Below, piece by piece: positions 7,376 through 15,494 of a stretch of DNA of 18,188 nucleotides. The notes beneath the pieces were generated by a model. That model saw only the letters and a program-made list of their open reading frames with translations, was not told where the DNA came from and did no database searches. Within the stretch, counting starts at the first letter, position 1; every line of letters starts with the position of its first letter. Source of the DNA: an uncultured Bacteroidota bacterium (GTDB taxonomy: Bacteria > Bacteroidota > Bacteroidia > UKL13-3); contig CAIUEQ010000008.1 in the NCBI GenBank assembly GCA_903898215.1, positions 1 to 18,188 of the forward strand, read 5' to 3'. The translations under genes were made by a program, and so were the position numbers.

Positions 7376-7407
7376 AAAAAAACCACTTAAATTTTAGTGG
7401 TTTTTTT
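7376..7407 (-). terminator. Terminator of the cytochrome c gene (bidirectional form)
   Basis: A 12-bp stem, AAAAAAACCACT (7376-7387) with AGTGGTTTTTTT (7396-7407), closes an 8-nt loop of A and T. T-runs flank it on either strand. It lies 23 bp past the end of the minus-strand cytochrome gene and about 50 bp before the receptor start, so the two genes are probably separate or only partly coupled transcription units. Confidence 0.8.
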
Positions 7408-7430
7408 GTTGGTATCTGAATGTTAAATTT

Positions 7431-8375
7431 TTACATCTTTATCTGATTCTTGATTTTAGGAATAGTTTTCAGATAGGCAAACATCGCTTTAACTTCAACA
7501 TCTGTTAGCTGTGAATGCGGGAACATTGGATAACGAACCATTTCACCATTTCTTTTTTTGCCAAATTTCACTACCTGAACAAATTCATCTTCTGTATATT
7601 TAGCAATACCGGTTTCATCAAAAGTTACATTTGCTGTGATCACTTCTTTTCCTTCTTTATCTTGCATGTGATTTCCTCCACCACAAAATCCTTCTGATTT
7701 TTCTGGTTCCAAAACATTCATAGTTTTAAAATCTTTTGAGTGACACATAAAACATCCATACATGGCAGTAAATAAATATTTTCCATGAGCTACCACATTA
7801 TTTGTATCGGGCATTGGAATTTCTTTTTCTGAAAGAGGAAGTGGTTTCCAAGCAATATGTGATAACATTTTTACGAGAAAAGAAGGCGATGAAGCAATTG
7901 GCTCTTCTCCATTTGCCTGAACACATTTTTCATTCGACCTTAAAAACGCGATCACGCTTTTTATGTCTTCATCTGCTGCAAGCGGAAACTTAACCATGTA
8001 AGGTGGAATATAATGTCCGTCTTTAGCAATTCCGGTGCGAAGCAAATAATAAAGTTCACCATCTGTCCACGAACCGATACCAATTTCTGGATCATTGGTA
8101 ATGTTTTTAGAATTGATGACTCCAAATTCTTTTGGTAATTCATCCAAATATTTTCCGGTTAAAACTCCATCACTGTTTTTGTGACATTCGATACAAAGCA
8201 TGGATGCAATTTTTTGTCCTTTGGCAACTCTTTCGGGTGTTACCTCTACTTTCATATTAATATTTCCGGGCTTGTAATTTGGAATGCCATCAATGTTAAC
8301 GTACAAAGCGAAACAGATGGCCACAAGAAGAACAACCCCCAGGGTGATTCCCGTGATTTTGAAAAATTTACTCAT
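7431..8375 (-). CDS. Membrane-anchored dihaem cytochrome c
   Basis: Periplasmic electron-transfer protein with two class I cytochrome c domains, held to the inner membrane by one N-terminal helix (about residues 8-26, FFKITGITLGVVLLVAICFALYV region). Haem 1 binds at C61-IE-CH65 and haem 2 at C208-FM-CH212. Likely axial methionines are Met127 in PPYMVKFPL and Met284 in YPMFPHSQL. The pattern NITNDPEIGIGSWTDGELYYLLRTG (91-115) is common in cytochrome c domains that serve dehydrogenases. At 314 residues it is long enough for two complete domains and no more. No dehydrogenase or oxidase gene is adjacent, so its partner is unknown. The ATG start at 8375 has a candidate promoter just upstream and a terminator downstream, so it may be transcribed alone. 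Confidence 0.9.
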   Translation of the reverse strand: MSKFFKITGITLGVVLLVAICFALYVNIDGIPNYKPGNINMKVEVTPERVAKGQKIASMLCIECHKNSDGVLTGKYLDELPKEFGVINSKNITNDPEIGIGSWTDGELYYLLRTGIAKDGHYIPPYMVKFPLAADEDIKSVIAFLRSNEKCVQANGEEPIASSPSFLVKMLSHIAWKPLPLSEKEIPMPDTNNVVAHGKYLFTAMYGCFMCHSKDFKTMNVLEPEKSEGFCGGGNHMQDKEGKEVITANVTFDETGIAKYTEDEFVQVVKFGKKRNGEMVRYPMFPHSQLTDVEVKAMFAYLKTIPKIKNQIKM

Positions 8376-8403
8376 AAAAAGGCTTTTATTTTAGGTTAGA
8401 AAA

Positions 8404-8433
8404 CAAATCTATTTTTAAAAAGAATTTAGCTAA
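8404..8433 (-). promoter_or_regulatory. Candidate promoter of the cytochrome c gene
   Basis: On the minus strand, TAGATTTG (8411-8404) matches the Bacteroidota -7 consensus TAnnTTTG exactly. TTAG at 8433-8430, 18 bp upstream, matches three of the four bases of the -33 TTTG box. A start a few bases beyond 8404 would leave a 5' leader of about 20-25 nt before the ATG at 8375. The rest of the 192-bp divergent gap (8434-8567) is AT-rich. It holds only a weak candidate, TTTA-N19-TAATTCTG (8532-8562), for the plus-strand flippase run. Confidence 0.55.
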
Positions 8434-8567
8434 CCTAATTTATTTGTACTGCCGAATGTTCTAAACATTATCACTCAAAAACTATACACCATAATAGTTA
8501 ATGTGAATAATCGTTTTCGTTAATACAAGAATTTATCTTCTTATTTGAAAATAATAATTCTGCTAAA

Positions 8568-10046
8568 TTGAGTCAGCTAAAAAAACTTGCATCACAAACT
8601 GCTATTTATGGTTTAAGCACAATCCTTGGGAGGTTGCTTAATTACCTGTTGGTGCCTTTACATACAAGGGTTTTTAACACTTCAGATTATGGCGTAGTTG
8701 GCGAATTATATGCTTACGTTTCTTTTTTTATTGTAATGCTTACCTATGGAATGGAAACAGGTTTTTTCCGTTTCTCTCAAGATGAAACACTAAAAGAAAA
8801 AGTATTTCCTACAGCTTTTATTTCCATAAGCATATCGTCTATCATTTTTATGATCGGTATGAGCATGTTTGCGCAACCAATTGCAAATGCTATACGTTAC
8901 GCTACTCACCCCGAATACATTATTTATTTTTCTCTGATTCTCGGTTTGGATGCTATTGCAAGTATTCCGTTCGCATTACTTCGTCAACAGAATCGACCAA
9001 TCAAATTTGCGATCGTAAAAAACATCAACATCTTTTCAAATATTTTATTGAACATTTATTTTTTATTGATCTGTCCGTACTTCTTAAAAACATCAGCTAT
9101 TTCTCTTCCTTTTTATCATCAGGAAATTGGTGTAGCCTATGTGTTTATTTCAAATTTAATATCAAGCATCATTACCCTTCCATTATTATTTACCGAAATA
9201 AAACATATTCAAAAAGGTTTCGATCCGGTGCTTTGGAGAAAAATGATGTTGTACGGCTTGCCTTTGCTGGTGGTAGGTTTAGGAGGAATGGTGAATGAAA
9301 CTTTAGACCGCGCCATTATGAAATATTTATTGCCTTCGGGCGAAGCGGGCATGAGTCAGTTAGGAATTTATTCGGCCAATTATAAATTATCTATTTTGAT
9401 GAGTTTGTTTATTCAGGCATTCCGATTTGCTGCCGAACCTTTCTTTTTTTCTCATGCAAAAACAACAGATAAAAAAACAATTTACGCTCAGGTGATGGAC
9501 TATTTTGTAATTATCTGTTTGGGTATTTTTTTATTGGTAACATTATTTATTGATGTGTTCAAATATTTTATCGATACACCCTATTACGAAGGATTAAAAG
9601 TTGTTCCGATTTTGCTTCTTGCCAATTTATGTTTGGGAGTATATTATAATCTTTCCATTTGGTATAAACTTTCCGACCAAACAAATAAAGGCGCATTCAT
9701 TTCATTAATCGGAGCAGGAATTACCATCGTTTTAAATATATGGTGGATACCGATTTTTGGATATATAGGTTCGGCATGGGCAACATTTATTTGTTATTTC
9801 AGCATGATGGTGCTTTGTTATTTTATGGGGATGAAATATTATCCTATTCATTATCACGTTAAAAATGTGTTAGGATTTGCGCTTTTTGCATTAACCATTT
9901 TTTTAATTGGCACCTTCTTTCGAGATCAATTTTTATTAAGCAACGCCATGCTTTCATATTCAATAAACGCTATACTTTTCGCAATTTTTGGTATTGCAGC
10001 ATTTGTGTTTTATAAAAAAGATAAATTGCTAACTTCGCCCAATTAA
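8568..10046 (+). CDS. Polysaccharide/oligosaccharide flippase (Wzx/MATE-like, MOP superfamily)
   Basis: Inner-membrane transporter thought to move lipid-linked sugar units to the periplasmic face. The 492-residue protein is almost all hydrophobic helices, about 12-14 membrane spans by eye. The N-terminal signature is LKKLASQTAIYGLSTILGRLLNYLLVPLHTRVF (about 4-36), and a second-half repeat begins near WRKMMLYGLPLLVVGL (about 223-238), as in polysaccharide export flippases. The start is TTG at 8568; the first in-frame ATG lies well inside the first membrane segments, so TTG is needed. The dUTPase gene follows after 16 bp and the whole run to 15403 has the same direction. The substrate is unknown; O-antigen, capsule or cell-wall precursor are all possible, and MurJ-like activity cannot be excluded. 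Confidence 0.88.
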   Translation: MSQLKKLASQTAIYGLSTILGRLLNYLLVPLHTRVFNTSDYGVVGELYAYVSFFIVMLTYGMETGFFRFSQDETLKEKVFPTAFISISISSIIFMIGMSMFAQPIANAIRYATHPEYIIYFSLILGLDAIASIPFALLRQQNRPIKFAIVKNINIFSNILLNIYFLLICPYFLKTSAISLPFYHQEIGVAYVFISNLISSIITLPLLFTEIKHIQKGFDPVLWRKMMLYGLPLLVVGLGGMVNETLDRAIMKYLLPSGEAGMSQLGIYSANYKLSILMSLFIQAFRFAAEPFFFSHAKTTDKKTIYAQVMDYFVIICLGIFLLVTLFIDVFKYFIDTPYYEGLKVVPILLLANLCLGVYYNLSIWYKLSDQTNKGAFISLIGAGITIVLNIWWIPIFGYIGSAWATFICYFSMMVLCYFMGMKYYPIHYHVKNVLGFALFALTIFLIGTFFRDQFLLSNAMLSYSINAILFAIFGIAAFVFYKKDKLLTSPN

Positions 10047-10062
10047 TTCACAGATATTTTTG

Positions 10063-10494
10063 ATGGAGATAAAAGTAATAAACAAATCAAATAATTCGCT
10101 TCCTGCTTATGAAACTATTCATGCTGCCGGCATGGATTTGAAAGCGTTTCTTGATGAATCTGTTTATCTAAAACCAATGCAACGTCAATTAATCCCGACA
10201 GGTGTTTTTATGGAAATTCCTGAAGGTTTTGAAGCTCAAATTCGTCCAAGAAGTGGGTTGGCTTTTAAACATGGAATCACAGTTTTAAATTCTCCGGGAA
10301 CTGTTGATGCCGATTACAGAGGTGAGGTAAAAGTATTATTGATAAATTTTGGAGAAGACGTTTTTGAAATTAAAAATGGAGAACGCATTGCTCAAATGAT
10401 TATATCAAAACATGAAAAAGCAAATTGGGTGGAAACTAACCAACTGAATGAAACGATACGTGGTGAAGGTGGTTATGGACATACCGGAAAATGA
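10063..10494 (+). CDS. dut: dUTP diphosphatase (dUTPase)
   Basis: Cytoplasmic enzyme that splits dUTP to dUMP and pyrophosphate, keeping uracil out of DNA and feeding dTMP synthesis. All five trimeric-dUTPase motifs are present in order: AAGMDLKA (21-28), RPRSGLA (61-67), GTVDADYRGEV (79-89, with the catalytic Asp82), NGERIAQMII (105-114) and RGEGGYGHTGK (133-143). In motif V the usual aromatic Phe is Tyr138 and the usual Ser is His140, both minor changes. At 143 residues it is the standard length. I use ATG 10063 rather than the TTG codon directly before it. It sits 16 bp after the flippase gene; this mix of a housekeeping gene within envelope genes is one I recall from other Bacteroidota. 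Confidence 0.97.
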   Translation: MEIKVINKSNNSLPAYETIHAAGMDLKAFLDESVYLKPMQRQLIPTGVFMEIPEGFEAQIRPRSGLAFKHGITVLNSPGTVDADYRGEVKVLLINFGEDVFEIKNGERIAQMIISKHEKANWVETNQLNETIRGEGGYGHTGK

Positions 10495-10549
10495 TTTTTG
10501 ATGTAAGGTTTAAGATTTAAAAAGTTAAAAATAAATTATAAAAGATATG

Positions 10550-10576
10550 TAGCTAGAGGCTAAAAGCCAATAGCTA
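10550..10576. repeat. Short hairpin-forming inverted repeat upstream of the nucleotidyltransferase gene
   Basis: TAGCTA (10550-10555) and TAGCTA (10571-10576) pair on the outside and GGCT (10558-10561) with AGCC (10565-10568) on the inside, around a 3-nt AAA loop with GA opposite AA as an internal mismatch. There is no following T-run. It lies in the 98-bp gap between the dUTPase and nucleotidyltransferase genes and resembles low-complexity GGCTAAAAGCC-type dispersed repeats. Confidence 0.6.
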
Positions 10577-10592
10577 ACAGCAAATAAAAAAT

Positions 10593-11603
10593 ATGAGAAT
10601 AATCGTTCCAATGGCTGGTATGGGAAAACGTATGAGGCCACATACCTTAACAATTCCAAAACCATTAATTCCTGTTGCAGGAAAACCAATCGTACAAAAA
10701 ATTATTGAAGATCTTGAAGAGGTTTGCGGTGAAGGCATTGAGGAGGTTGCATACATTATACATCCAAGTTTTGGGAAAGATGTTGAAAATAAATTAGTTG
10801 CTGTTGCTGAAAAACTTGGCGCAAAAGGAACCATTTATTATCAGCACGAAGCACTTGGAACTGCTCATGCAATCATGTGTGCAAAAGAATCGCTGGAAGG
10901 AAATGTACTTGTTGTTTTTGCCGACACTTTGTTTAAAGCAGGATTTAAACTCGATAGAAGTAAAGATGGAATTATTTGGGTTCAAAAAGTTGATGACCCT
11001 AAACCTTTTGGTGTGGTAAAAGTTGATGCCAACAATGTGATTACCGATTTTATTGAGAAGCCACAAAATTTTGTTTCCGATCTAGCAATCATAGGAATCT
11101 ATTATTTTAAAGACGGTGTTTACCTGCGCAGTGAATTACAATATCTGCTCGATAATGATATTAAAGAAAAAGGTGAATACCAGCTCACCAACGCTTTGGA
11201 AAACATGAAACAAAAAGGCTATAAATTTGAGCCAGGAAAAGTGGCTGAGTGGCTTGACTGCGGAAATAAAAATTCTACCGTGTATACCAATTCCCGCATC
11301 TTACAATTTATGGTTGATGATAAAATTAAAATGGTTGACGATAGTGTTTCAATACAAAATTCAACTATCATTCAGCCTTCATTTATTGGAAAAAATGTAA
11401 CGCTTATAAAATCTGTTGTTGGTCCTTATGCATCAATTGGTGAAGGTACCATTATTGAAAATGCCGTTGTCGAAAATTGCATCATTCAAAATAATACCAA
11501 AATAAAAAATGCAATTATTGATAATGCCATGATCGGAAGTTTCGTTGAATACACAGGTGAAAAAAAGGATCTTAGTATTGGCGATTACACCACCAATATT
11601 TAA
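10593..11603 (+). CDS. Sugar-1-phosphate nucleotidyltransferase with left-handed beta-helix C-terminus
   Basis: Cytoplasmic enzyme that joins a sugar-1-phosphate to a nucleoside triphosphate to give an NDP-sugar for glycan synthesis. The Rossmann-like domain (about 1-240) shows IIVPMAGMGKRMRPHT (3-18, the GxGxRxxP loop), Lys23 in PKPLIPV, QHEALGTAHAI (84-94), FAD with Asp111 as the metal ligand, IEKP (154-157) and EWLDCGN near 228-234. From about residue 255 the sequence changes to hexapeptide-type repeats (SVSIQNSTIIQPSFIG, IGEGTIIENAVVENCII), a left-handed beta-helix that usually aids oligomer formation or regulation. It resembles the long glucose-1-phosphate thymidylyl- or uridylyltransferases; the nucleotide and sugar cannot be fixed from sequence. 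It starts at ATG, in the same run as the flippase, and is followed 12 bp later by the TPR gene. Confidence 0.9.
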   Translation: MRIIVPMAGMGKRMRPHTLTIPKPLIPVAGKPIVQKIIEDLEEVCGEGIEEVAYIIHPSFGKDVENKLVAVAEKLGAKGTIYYQHEALGTAHAIMCAKESLEGNVLVVFADTLFKAGFKLDRSKDGIIWVQKVDDPKPFGVVKVDANNVITDFIEKPQNFVSDLAIIGIYYFKDGVYLRSELQYLLDNDIKEKGEYQLTNALENMKQKGYKFEPGKVAEWLDCGNKNSTVYTNSRILQFMVDDKIKMVDDSVSIQNSTIIQPSFIGKNVTLIKSVVGPYASIGEGTIIENAVVENCIIQNNTKIKNAIIDNAMIGSFVEYTGEKKDLSIGDYTTNI

Positions 11604-11615
11604 CTAAACCATTAT

Positions 11616-13328
11616 TTGAAAGCCAAAATCAGTATTAAATTTTTATTCTTTTTGTTTGCATCTCTGATGTTAAGCACCTTTGTTTATGCGCAAAAAACAA
11701 AAACTCTCAGCGAATCTGATAGAATAAAATTTGACGCAGCATTTATCAATGCGAACAAAGAAAAACTGATAAACAATCTTGATGAATCCGTAAAATTATT
11801 CAAAGTCTGTTTAACTCTTCAGCCCGATAATGCTGCCGTTAACTATATGTTGAGTAAAGTGTATGAAGAAAAGCAATTGTTTGAAGATGCAGAATTATAT
11901 GCCAAGCGTTCTGTGAATTTTGATGATAATAATATCTGGTATAAAAAACAATTAGCCGAAATTTATATCAAGCAAAAAAAATATGAAAATGCCGCCTTGC
12001 TTTACCACGAAATGGCAAAACAAGAAAAGGATATGAACCTGGAAGTTGAAGCTGCATATATGTTTTTACTTGCTCATGAATATAAAAAGGCAATTAAAAC
12101 TCTTGATAAAATTGAAAGTCAAGTTGGTATAAACGAAGAAATTGTTAAACAAAAAGAACAAATTTATTTGGCTCAAAACAAGTTATCAAAAGCAATTAAG
12201 GAAGTTGAAAAACTAATTAATGCTTACCCAAATGAGGCAAAATATTTAGGCATGCTGGCTGATTTGTACATGGCAAATAATAAAGCCGACAAAGCTGTTG
12301 AACTTTATCTGCAAGTAATAAAACTGGATTCGCAAAACGGGTTTGCCTACTTTGCATTAGCCGATTATTATTTATCAAAAGGAGATAAAGAACGTTTTTA
12401 CAGCTGCACGATAGCTGGAATGAAAAGTAAAACAACTGATGTTAAGACGAAGTTAAGCGCAATGGTTTATTTTATTTCTTCAAAAAGTATTGATAATTAT
12501 TCTAATCGTTGTTATGAGTTAGCACATATTTTTATTGAGGCTAATCCGTTTGAATCAACTTCTTATATTGTTCTTGGCGATTTGTATGAATTGGAAAAAA
12601 AATATGATTCAGCACATGTTCAATATTCAAAAGCTGTATCTCTTGAACCTGGAAATATCATGGGTTGGCAACAACTTATCTTTTGCAGTTCAGAATTAAA
12701 GAACAATATAAATTTGCAAAAGGATTGTGAAAATGCGCTTGAATATTTTCCAAACGAAGCTGTTTTTTATGTGTACTATTCTGTTGCAAGTATGCAGTTA
12801 AAGGATTTTGAGAAGGCCTTTAGAAGTGCTAATAAAGGTATTGAAATTGCTGTCGATCAAAAAGAAATTCTTATTCAGTTATATGCAACATTAGGTGATG
12901 CTTGTCATTACTTAAAAAAATATAGCGCCTGCGACTCTGCTTTTGAAGAAGCTTTAAAGCTTGATCCGAAAAACTCTTATGCCTTAAACAACTATGCCTA
13001 TTTTTTGAGTTTACGAAATACCGAATTAGATAAAGCTGAGCAGTTGTCAAAATTATCGATGGACATTGAGCCTGAAAACTCTTCTTATATGGACACTTAT
13101 GGTTGGATATTGTACCAGAAAAAAGAGTATGTAAAAGCAAAAGAGTACATCGAAAAATCTTTAGCCATTACCCCAAACAGTGCCGAAGTAATTGAGCATC
13201 TTGGCGACATTCAATATAAACTTAACCAAAAAGATGAGGCGTTTAAAAACTGGAAACGAGCAAAAGAACTTGGTAGCAGCGGTGAATTTCTTGATAAAAA
13301 GATAAATGATGGAAAGCTGTATGAATAG
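11616..13328 (+). CDS. Exported tetratricopeptide-repeat (TPR) protein
   Basis: A periplasmic or membrane-associated scaffold of unknown precise role. A signal peptide (about 1-26) ends TFVYAQ, with no lipobox cysteine. The remaining 544 residues are helical TPR units: LFKVCLTLQPDNAAVNYMLSKVYEEKQLFEDAELYAKRSV is one clear pair, and good TPRs recur near 155-240, 335-375, 460-500 and 520-560 (with NSAEVIEHLGDIQYKLNQKDEAFKNWKRA). No catalytic domain is seen. TTG at 11616 is the start; it has to be used, as the next in-frame ATG would remove the signal peptide. The next gene begins inside its last codons (8-bp overlap), implying linked translation with the DUF4292 lipoprotein. TPR proteins in this position are likely to hold partners together in envelope assembly, which is an inference from context. 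Confidence 0.88.
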   Translation: MKAKISIKFLFFLFASLMLSTFVYAQKTKTLSESDRIKFDAAFINANKEKLINNLDESVKLFKVCLTLQPDNAAVNYMLSKVYEEKQLFEDAELYAKRSVNFDDNNIWYKKQLAEIYIKQKKYENAALLYHEMAKQEKDMNLEVEAAYMFLLAHEYKKAIKTLDKIESQVGINEEIVKQKEQIYLAQNKLSKAIKEVEKLINAYPNEAKYLGMLADLYMANNKADKAVELYLQVIKLDSQNGFAYFALADYYLSKGDKERFYSCTIAGMKSKTTDVKTKLSAMVYFISSKSIDNYSNRCYELAHIFIEANPFESTSYIVLGDLYELEKKYDSAHVQYSKAVSLEPGNIMGWQQLIFCSSELKNNINLQKDCENALEYFPNEAVFYVYYSVASMQLKDFEKAFRSANKGIEIAVDQKEILIQLYATLGDACHYLKKYSACDSAFEEALKLDPKNSYALNNYAYFLSLRNTELDKAEQLSKLSMDIEPENSSYMDTYGWILYQKKEYVKAKEYIEKSLAITPNSAEVIEHLGDIQYKLNQKDEAFKNWKRAKELGSSGEFLDKKINDGKLYE

Positions 13329-14103
13329 AAATATTTTTTTACTTCTTTTTGTAGCTTCATTAATTTTGAGTGTTGGTTGTAAAAGCAAAAAAGCAATCAC
13401 AGCAGCTCCAAAACCAACAGAAGTGATCAAACCTTCTTCAGCAGAACTCCTGTTAAAAAAATTAAAGAATAACGAAAACAGTTTCAATTATTTCTCTGCA
13501 AAAGGTGAAGTTTCATACACAGAAAAAAACTCTGAACAAAATTTTGACATTTCCATCATCATGGAAAAAGACAAATACATTTTAATGAGTGTTACTGTAT
13601 TATTTGGCATTGAGGCAGCGCGAATAAAAATCACAAATGATTCTGTTATTATCCTCGACAGACTGCACCGTAAATGCGTCATAGCCGATTATAATTATCT
13701 CAAAAAAACATCAAATGTTGATCTTCATTTAAAACAATTGCAACAAATAATTATCGGAAATCCGGCTTTCGATCAAAATGAAAAGCAAAGTATTATTGAT
13801 ACAGTTTTATCAAAAATTATCATATCCACTCTTCTTAATTCTCAAAAACAAACTTCATTTTACAATTCCTCTTTAATGCTTACAAAAAACATTTTAGAAG
13901 ATAAAAATGTAAACAGACAATTTACTGTGGAGTATTCAAATCCATACACTCATTTGAATAATGCATACCCTTCGAACGTGAATATCAACATCAGGGCAGA
14001 AAAAAATATTGACTGTAAGTTTAAGCTGAGCAATTTTGTATTCGAGAAAAAGAAAGAATCATTATTCAGCATTCCGGGCAATTATGAAGTTATTAAACCT
14101 TAA
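13321..14103 (+). CDS. DUF4292-family lipoprotein, LolB-like in outline
   Basis: The 260-residue protein starts at ATG 13321 with MNRNIFLLLFVASLILSVGC, a lipoprotein signal with lipobox SVGC and Cys20 as the anchor. The next 25 residues are a polar, proline-containing linker. Then come beta-strand-rich segments: FNYFSAKGEVSYTEK, NFDISIIMEKDKYILMSVTVLFGIEAARIKITNDSVIILDRLHRKCVIADYNYL (about 58-130), in the order seen in LolA/LolB-type half-barrels. This matches DUF4292 as I know it; I believe it groups with the LolA/LolB superfamily but could not check. It overlaps the TPR gene by 8 bp and the next gene by 20 bp, so the three are surely co-translated. A role in handling lipoproteins or other lipid-bearing molecules at the outer membrane is an inference. 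An alternative in-frame start at 13306 would spoil the signal peptide. Confidence 0.85.
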   Translation: MNRNIFLLLFVASLILSVGCKSKKAITAAPKPTEVIKPSSAELLLKKLKNNENSFNYFSAKGEVSYTEKNSEQNFDISIIMEKDKYILMSVTVLFGIEAARIKITNDSVIILDRLHRKCVIADYNYLKKTSNVDLHLKQLQQIIIGNPAFDQNEKQSIIDTVLSKIIISTLLNSQKQTSFYNSSLMLTKNILEDKNVNRQFTVEYSNPYTHLNNAYPSNVNINIRAEKNIDCKFKLSNFVFEKKKESLFSIPGNYEVIKP

Positions 14104-15403
14104 AATATTTTTAACAGCAAGCATTTTGGTGCTTACTGTATTTTCGTTTGCCCAACAAACACCTAACCAGCGTAAAGACTTAGAGCAAAAAAGAAAAGAA
14201 CTTGTTGCTAAAATTCAGGATACCAAAAAAGTTCTGGAAGAAACCAGAAGCCAGAAAAGCAATTCTCTAAAACATCTAAAAGCAATATCAAGTCAGATAC
14301 GTACACGTGAAAATATTATCAATAACGTATTACAGCAAATTGCATTCATTACAGCACAAATAAACTTTGAGCAGGATACCATCACCAAACTTAAAAGTGA
14401 CCTTTTTATATTAAAAGATGAATACGCGAAAAATATTTTAGGTGCATACAAGGCCCGAAATGTATACGATAAAATGATGTTTATCTTTTCGTCTCAAAGC
14501 TTTAATCAGGCAATCAAACGTATTCAATACCTCAATCAATACAGCGATTATAGAAGGCATCAGGCTGAGTTGATCATCAAAAAACAAAATGAACTAATTG
14601 AGCAACTCAATTCATTGCTTGCTAAAAAACGCGAAAAACTTGAACTCATCAACATGAAAGAAGATGAGAAAAAAGAATTGGAAGGAGATAAAAAAGAAGA
14701 AGGAGAAGTGCTCACTGTTTTGCAGAAAAAAGAAAAAGAGTTGAGAAAACAATTGGCAGAAAATGAAAAAGCTGCAAAGAAATTAAACAAAGCAATTGAA
14801 GAAATGATTGCTCATGAAATTGCCGAAGCAAGAAGAAAAGAAGAGGAAGCTCATAGGCGTGAAGAGGCTGCAAGACTAGCAGCAATACCCAAAGGAACAA
14901 TTGCACCTCCTGCGAAAAAAGAAACGCCAAAACCTGCAACTGCCGAAAAAGAAATGTACCTCACACCTGAGGCATTAAAAATATCAAATGATTTTGAAGG
15001 CAATAAAAACAATTTGCCTTGGCCTGTTGAAAAAGGATATATCACTGAACTTTTCGGGCAACATGCTCATCCTACTTTAAAAGGTGTAATGGTAAACAGC
15101 AATGGGGTTGATATTGCCACACAGTCTGGAGCAAGTGTAAGGTGTGTGTTTAAAGGAACGGTTGCCGCAGTGTTTTCCGTGCCCGGAATGGGAAAAATTG
15201 TATTGGTAAGCCATGGAAAATATTTTACCGCTTATGCTAAACTAGCATCTGTAAATGCAGGAATAGAAAAAGGAAAACAACTAAACATGAAAGATGCGAT
15301 TGGCACGGTGATGACAGATGAAGAACAGGACGTTACCGAAGTGCATTTTGAAGTTTGGAATATGGATAAGAAAATTGATCCACAATTGTGGCTGAAGGAT
15401 TAA
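14084..15403 (+). CDS. EnvC-like murein hydrolase activator (coiled coil plus degenerate LytM/M23 domain)
   Basis: Probable periplasmic activator of peptidoglycan amidases in cell separation. I use ATG 14084, giving a signal peptide of about 23 residues ending VFSFA, rather than an upstream ATG at 14036 that lies inside the DUF4292 gene. A long charged coiled coil (about 26-270, rich in KKEKELRKQL-type heptads) is followed by an Ala/Pro linker and a LytM fold (about 313-439, WPVEKGYITELFGQ to KIDPQLWL). The zinc-site pattern is damaged. The HxH motif reads E419-V-H421, the YAHL histidine is Lys386, and the N-terminal side keeps NGVDIA with Asp343 and possibly His327 or His329. It is therefore likely an activator rather than a peptidase, as known for E. 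coli EnvC. It overlaps the DUF4292 gene by 20 bp and ends the run. Confidence 0.88.
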   Translation: MKLLNLKIFLTASILVLTVFSFAQQTPNQRKDLEQKRKELVAKIQDTKKVLEETRSQKSNSLKHLKAISSQIRTRENIINNVLQQIAFITAQINFEQDTITKLKSDLFILKDEYAKNILGAYKARNVYDKMMFIFSSQSFNQAIKRIQYLNQYSDYRRHQAELIIKKQNELIEQLNSLLAKKREKLELINMKEDEKKELEGDKKEEGEVLTVLQKKEKELRKQLAENEKAAKKLNKAIEEMIAHEIAEARRKEEEAHRREEAARLAAIPKGTIAPPAKKETPKPATAEKEMYLTPEALKISNDFEGNKNNLPWPVEKGYITELFGQHAHPTLKGVMVNSNGVDIATQSGASVRCVFKGTVAAVFSVPGMGKIVLVSHGKYFTAYAKLASVNAGIEKGKQLNMKDAIGTVMTDEEQDVTEVHFEVWNMDKKIDPQLWLKD

Positions 15404-15410
15404 TATTCTT

Positions 15411-15441
15411 TGTCACTTCGAGTTTATCGAGAAGCTTCGAT
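15411..15441. repeat. Short inverted repeat between the EnvC-like and YeiH-like genes
   Basis: CACTTCGAGTTTATCGAGAAG and the overlapping palindrome GAAGCTTC (15431-15438) fall in the 91-bp gap between the converging genes. It resembles a common short dispersed repeat of the CACTTCGAG...CGAGAAG type. A stem can be drawn only with a bulge and has no T-run, so I do not call it a terminator. Confidence 0.35.
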
Positions 15442-15494
15442 ACCAAAACCATTTCATATGTTTCGATTAAATCAACATGACAACGCATTATTCG

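Noticed and set aside
8376..8567. Small RNA or riboswitch in the divergent gap between cytochrome c and flippase genes
   Set aside because: Only AT-rich DNA and promoter-like boxes are visible; no conserved stem set or terminator is seen.
14036..14083. Longer N-terminus for the EnvC-like protein starting at 14036
   Set aside because: It would add a basic, polar extension before a perfect signal peptide and lies inside the DUF4292 gene; the ATG at 14084 is the better start.
15411..15441. Terminator for the EnvC-like or YeiH-like gene
   Set aside because: The stem needs a bulge and lacks a T-run; it looks more like a dispersed short repeat.
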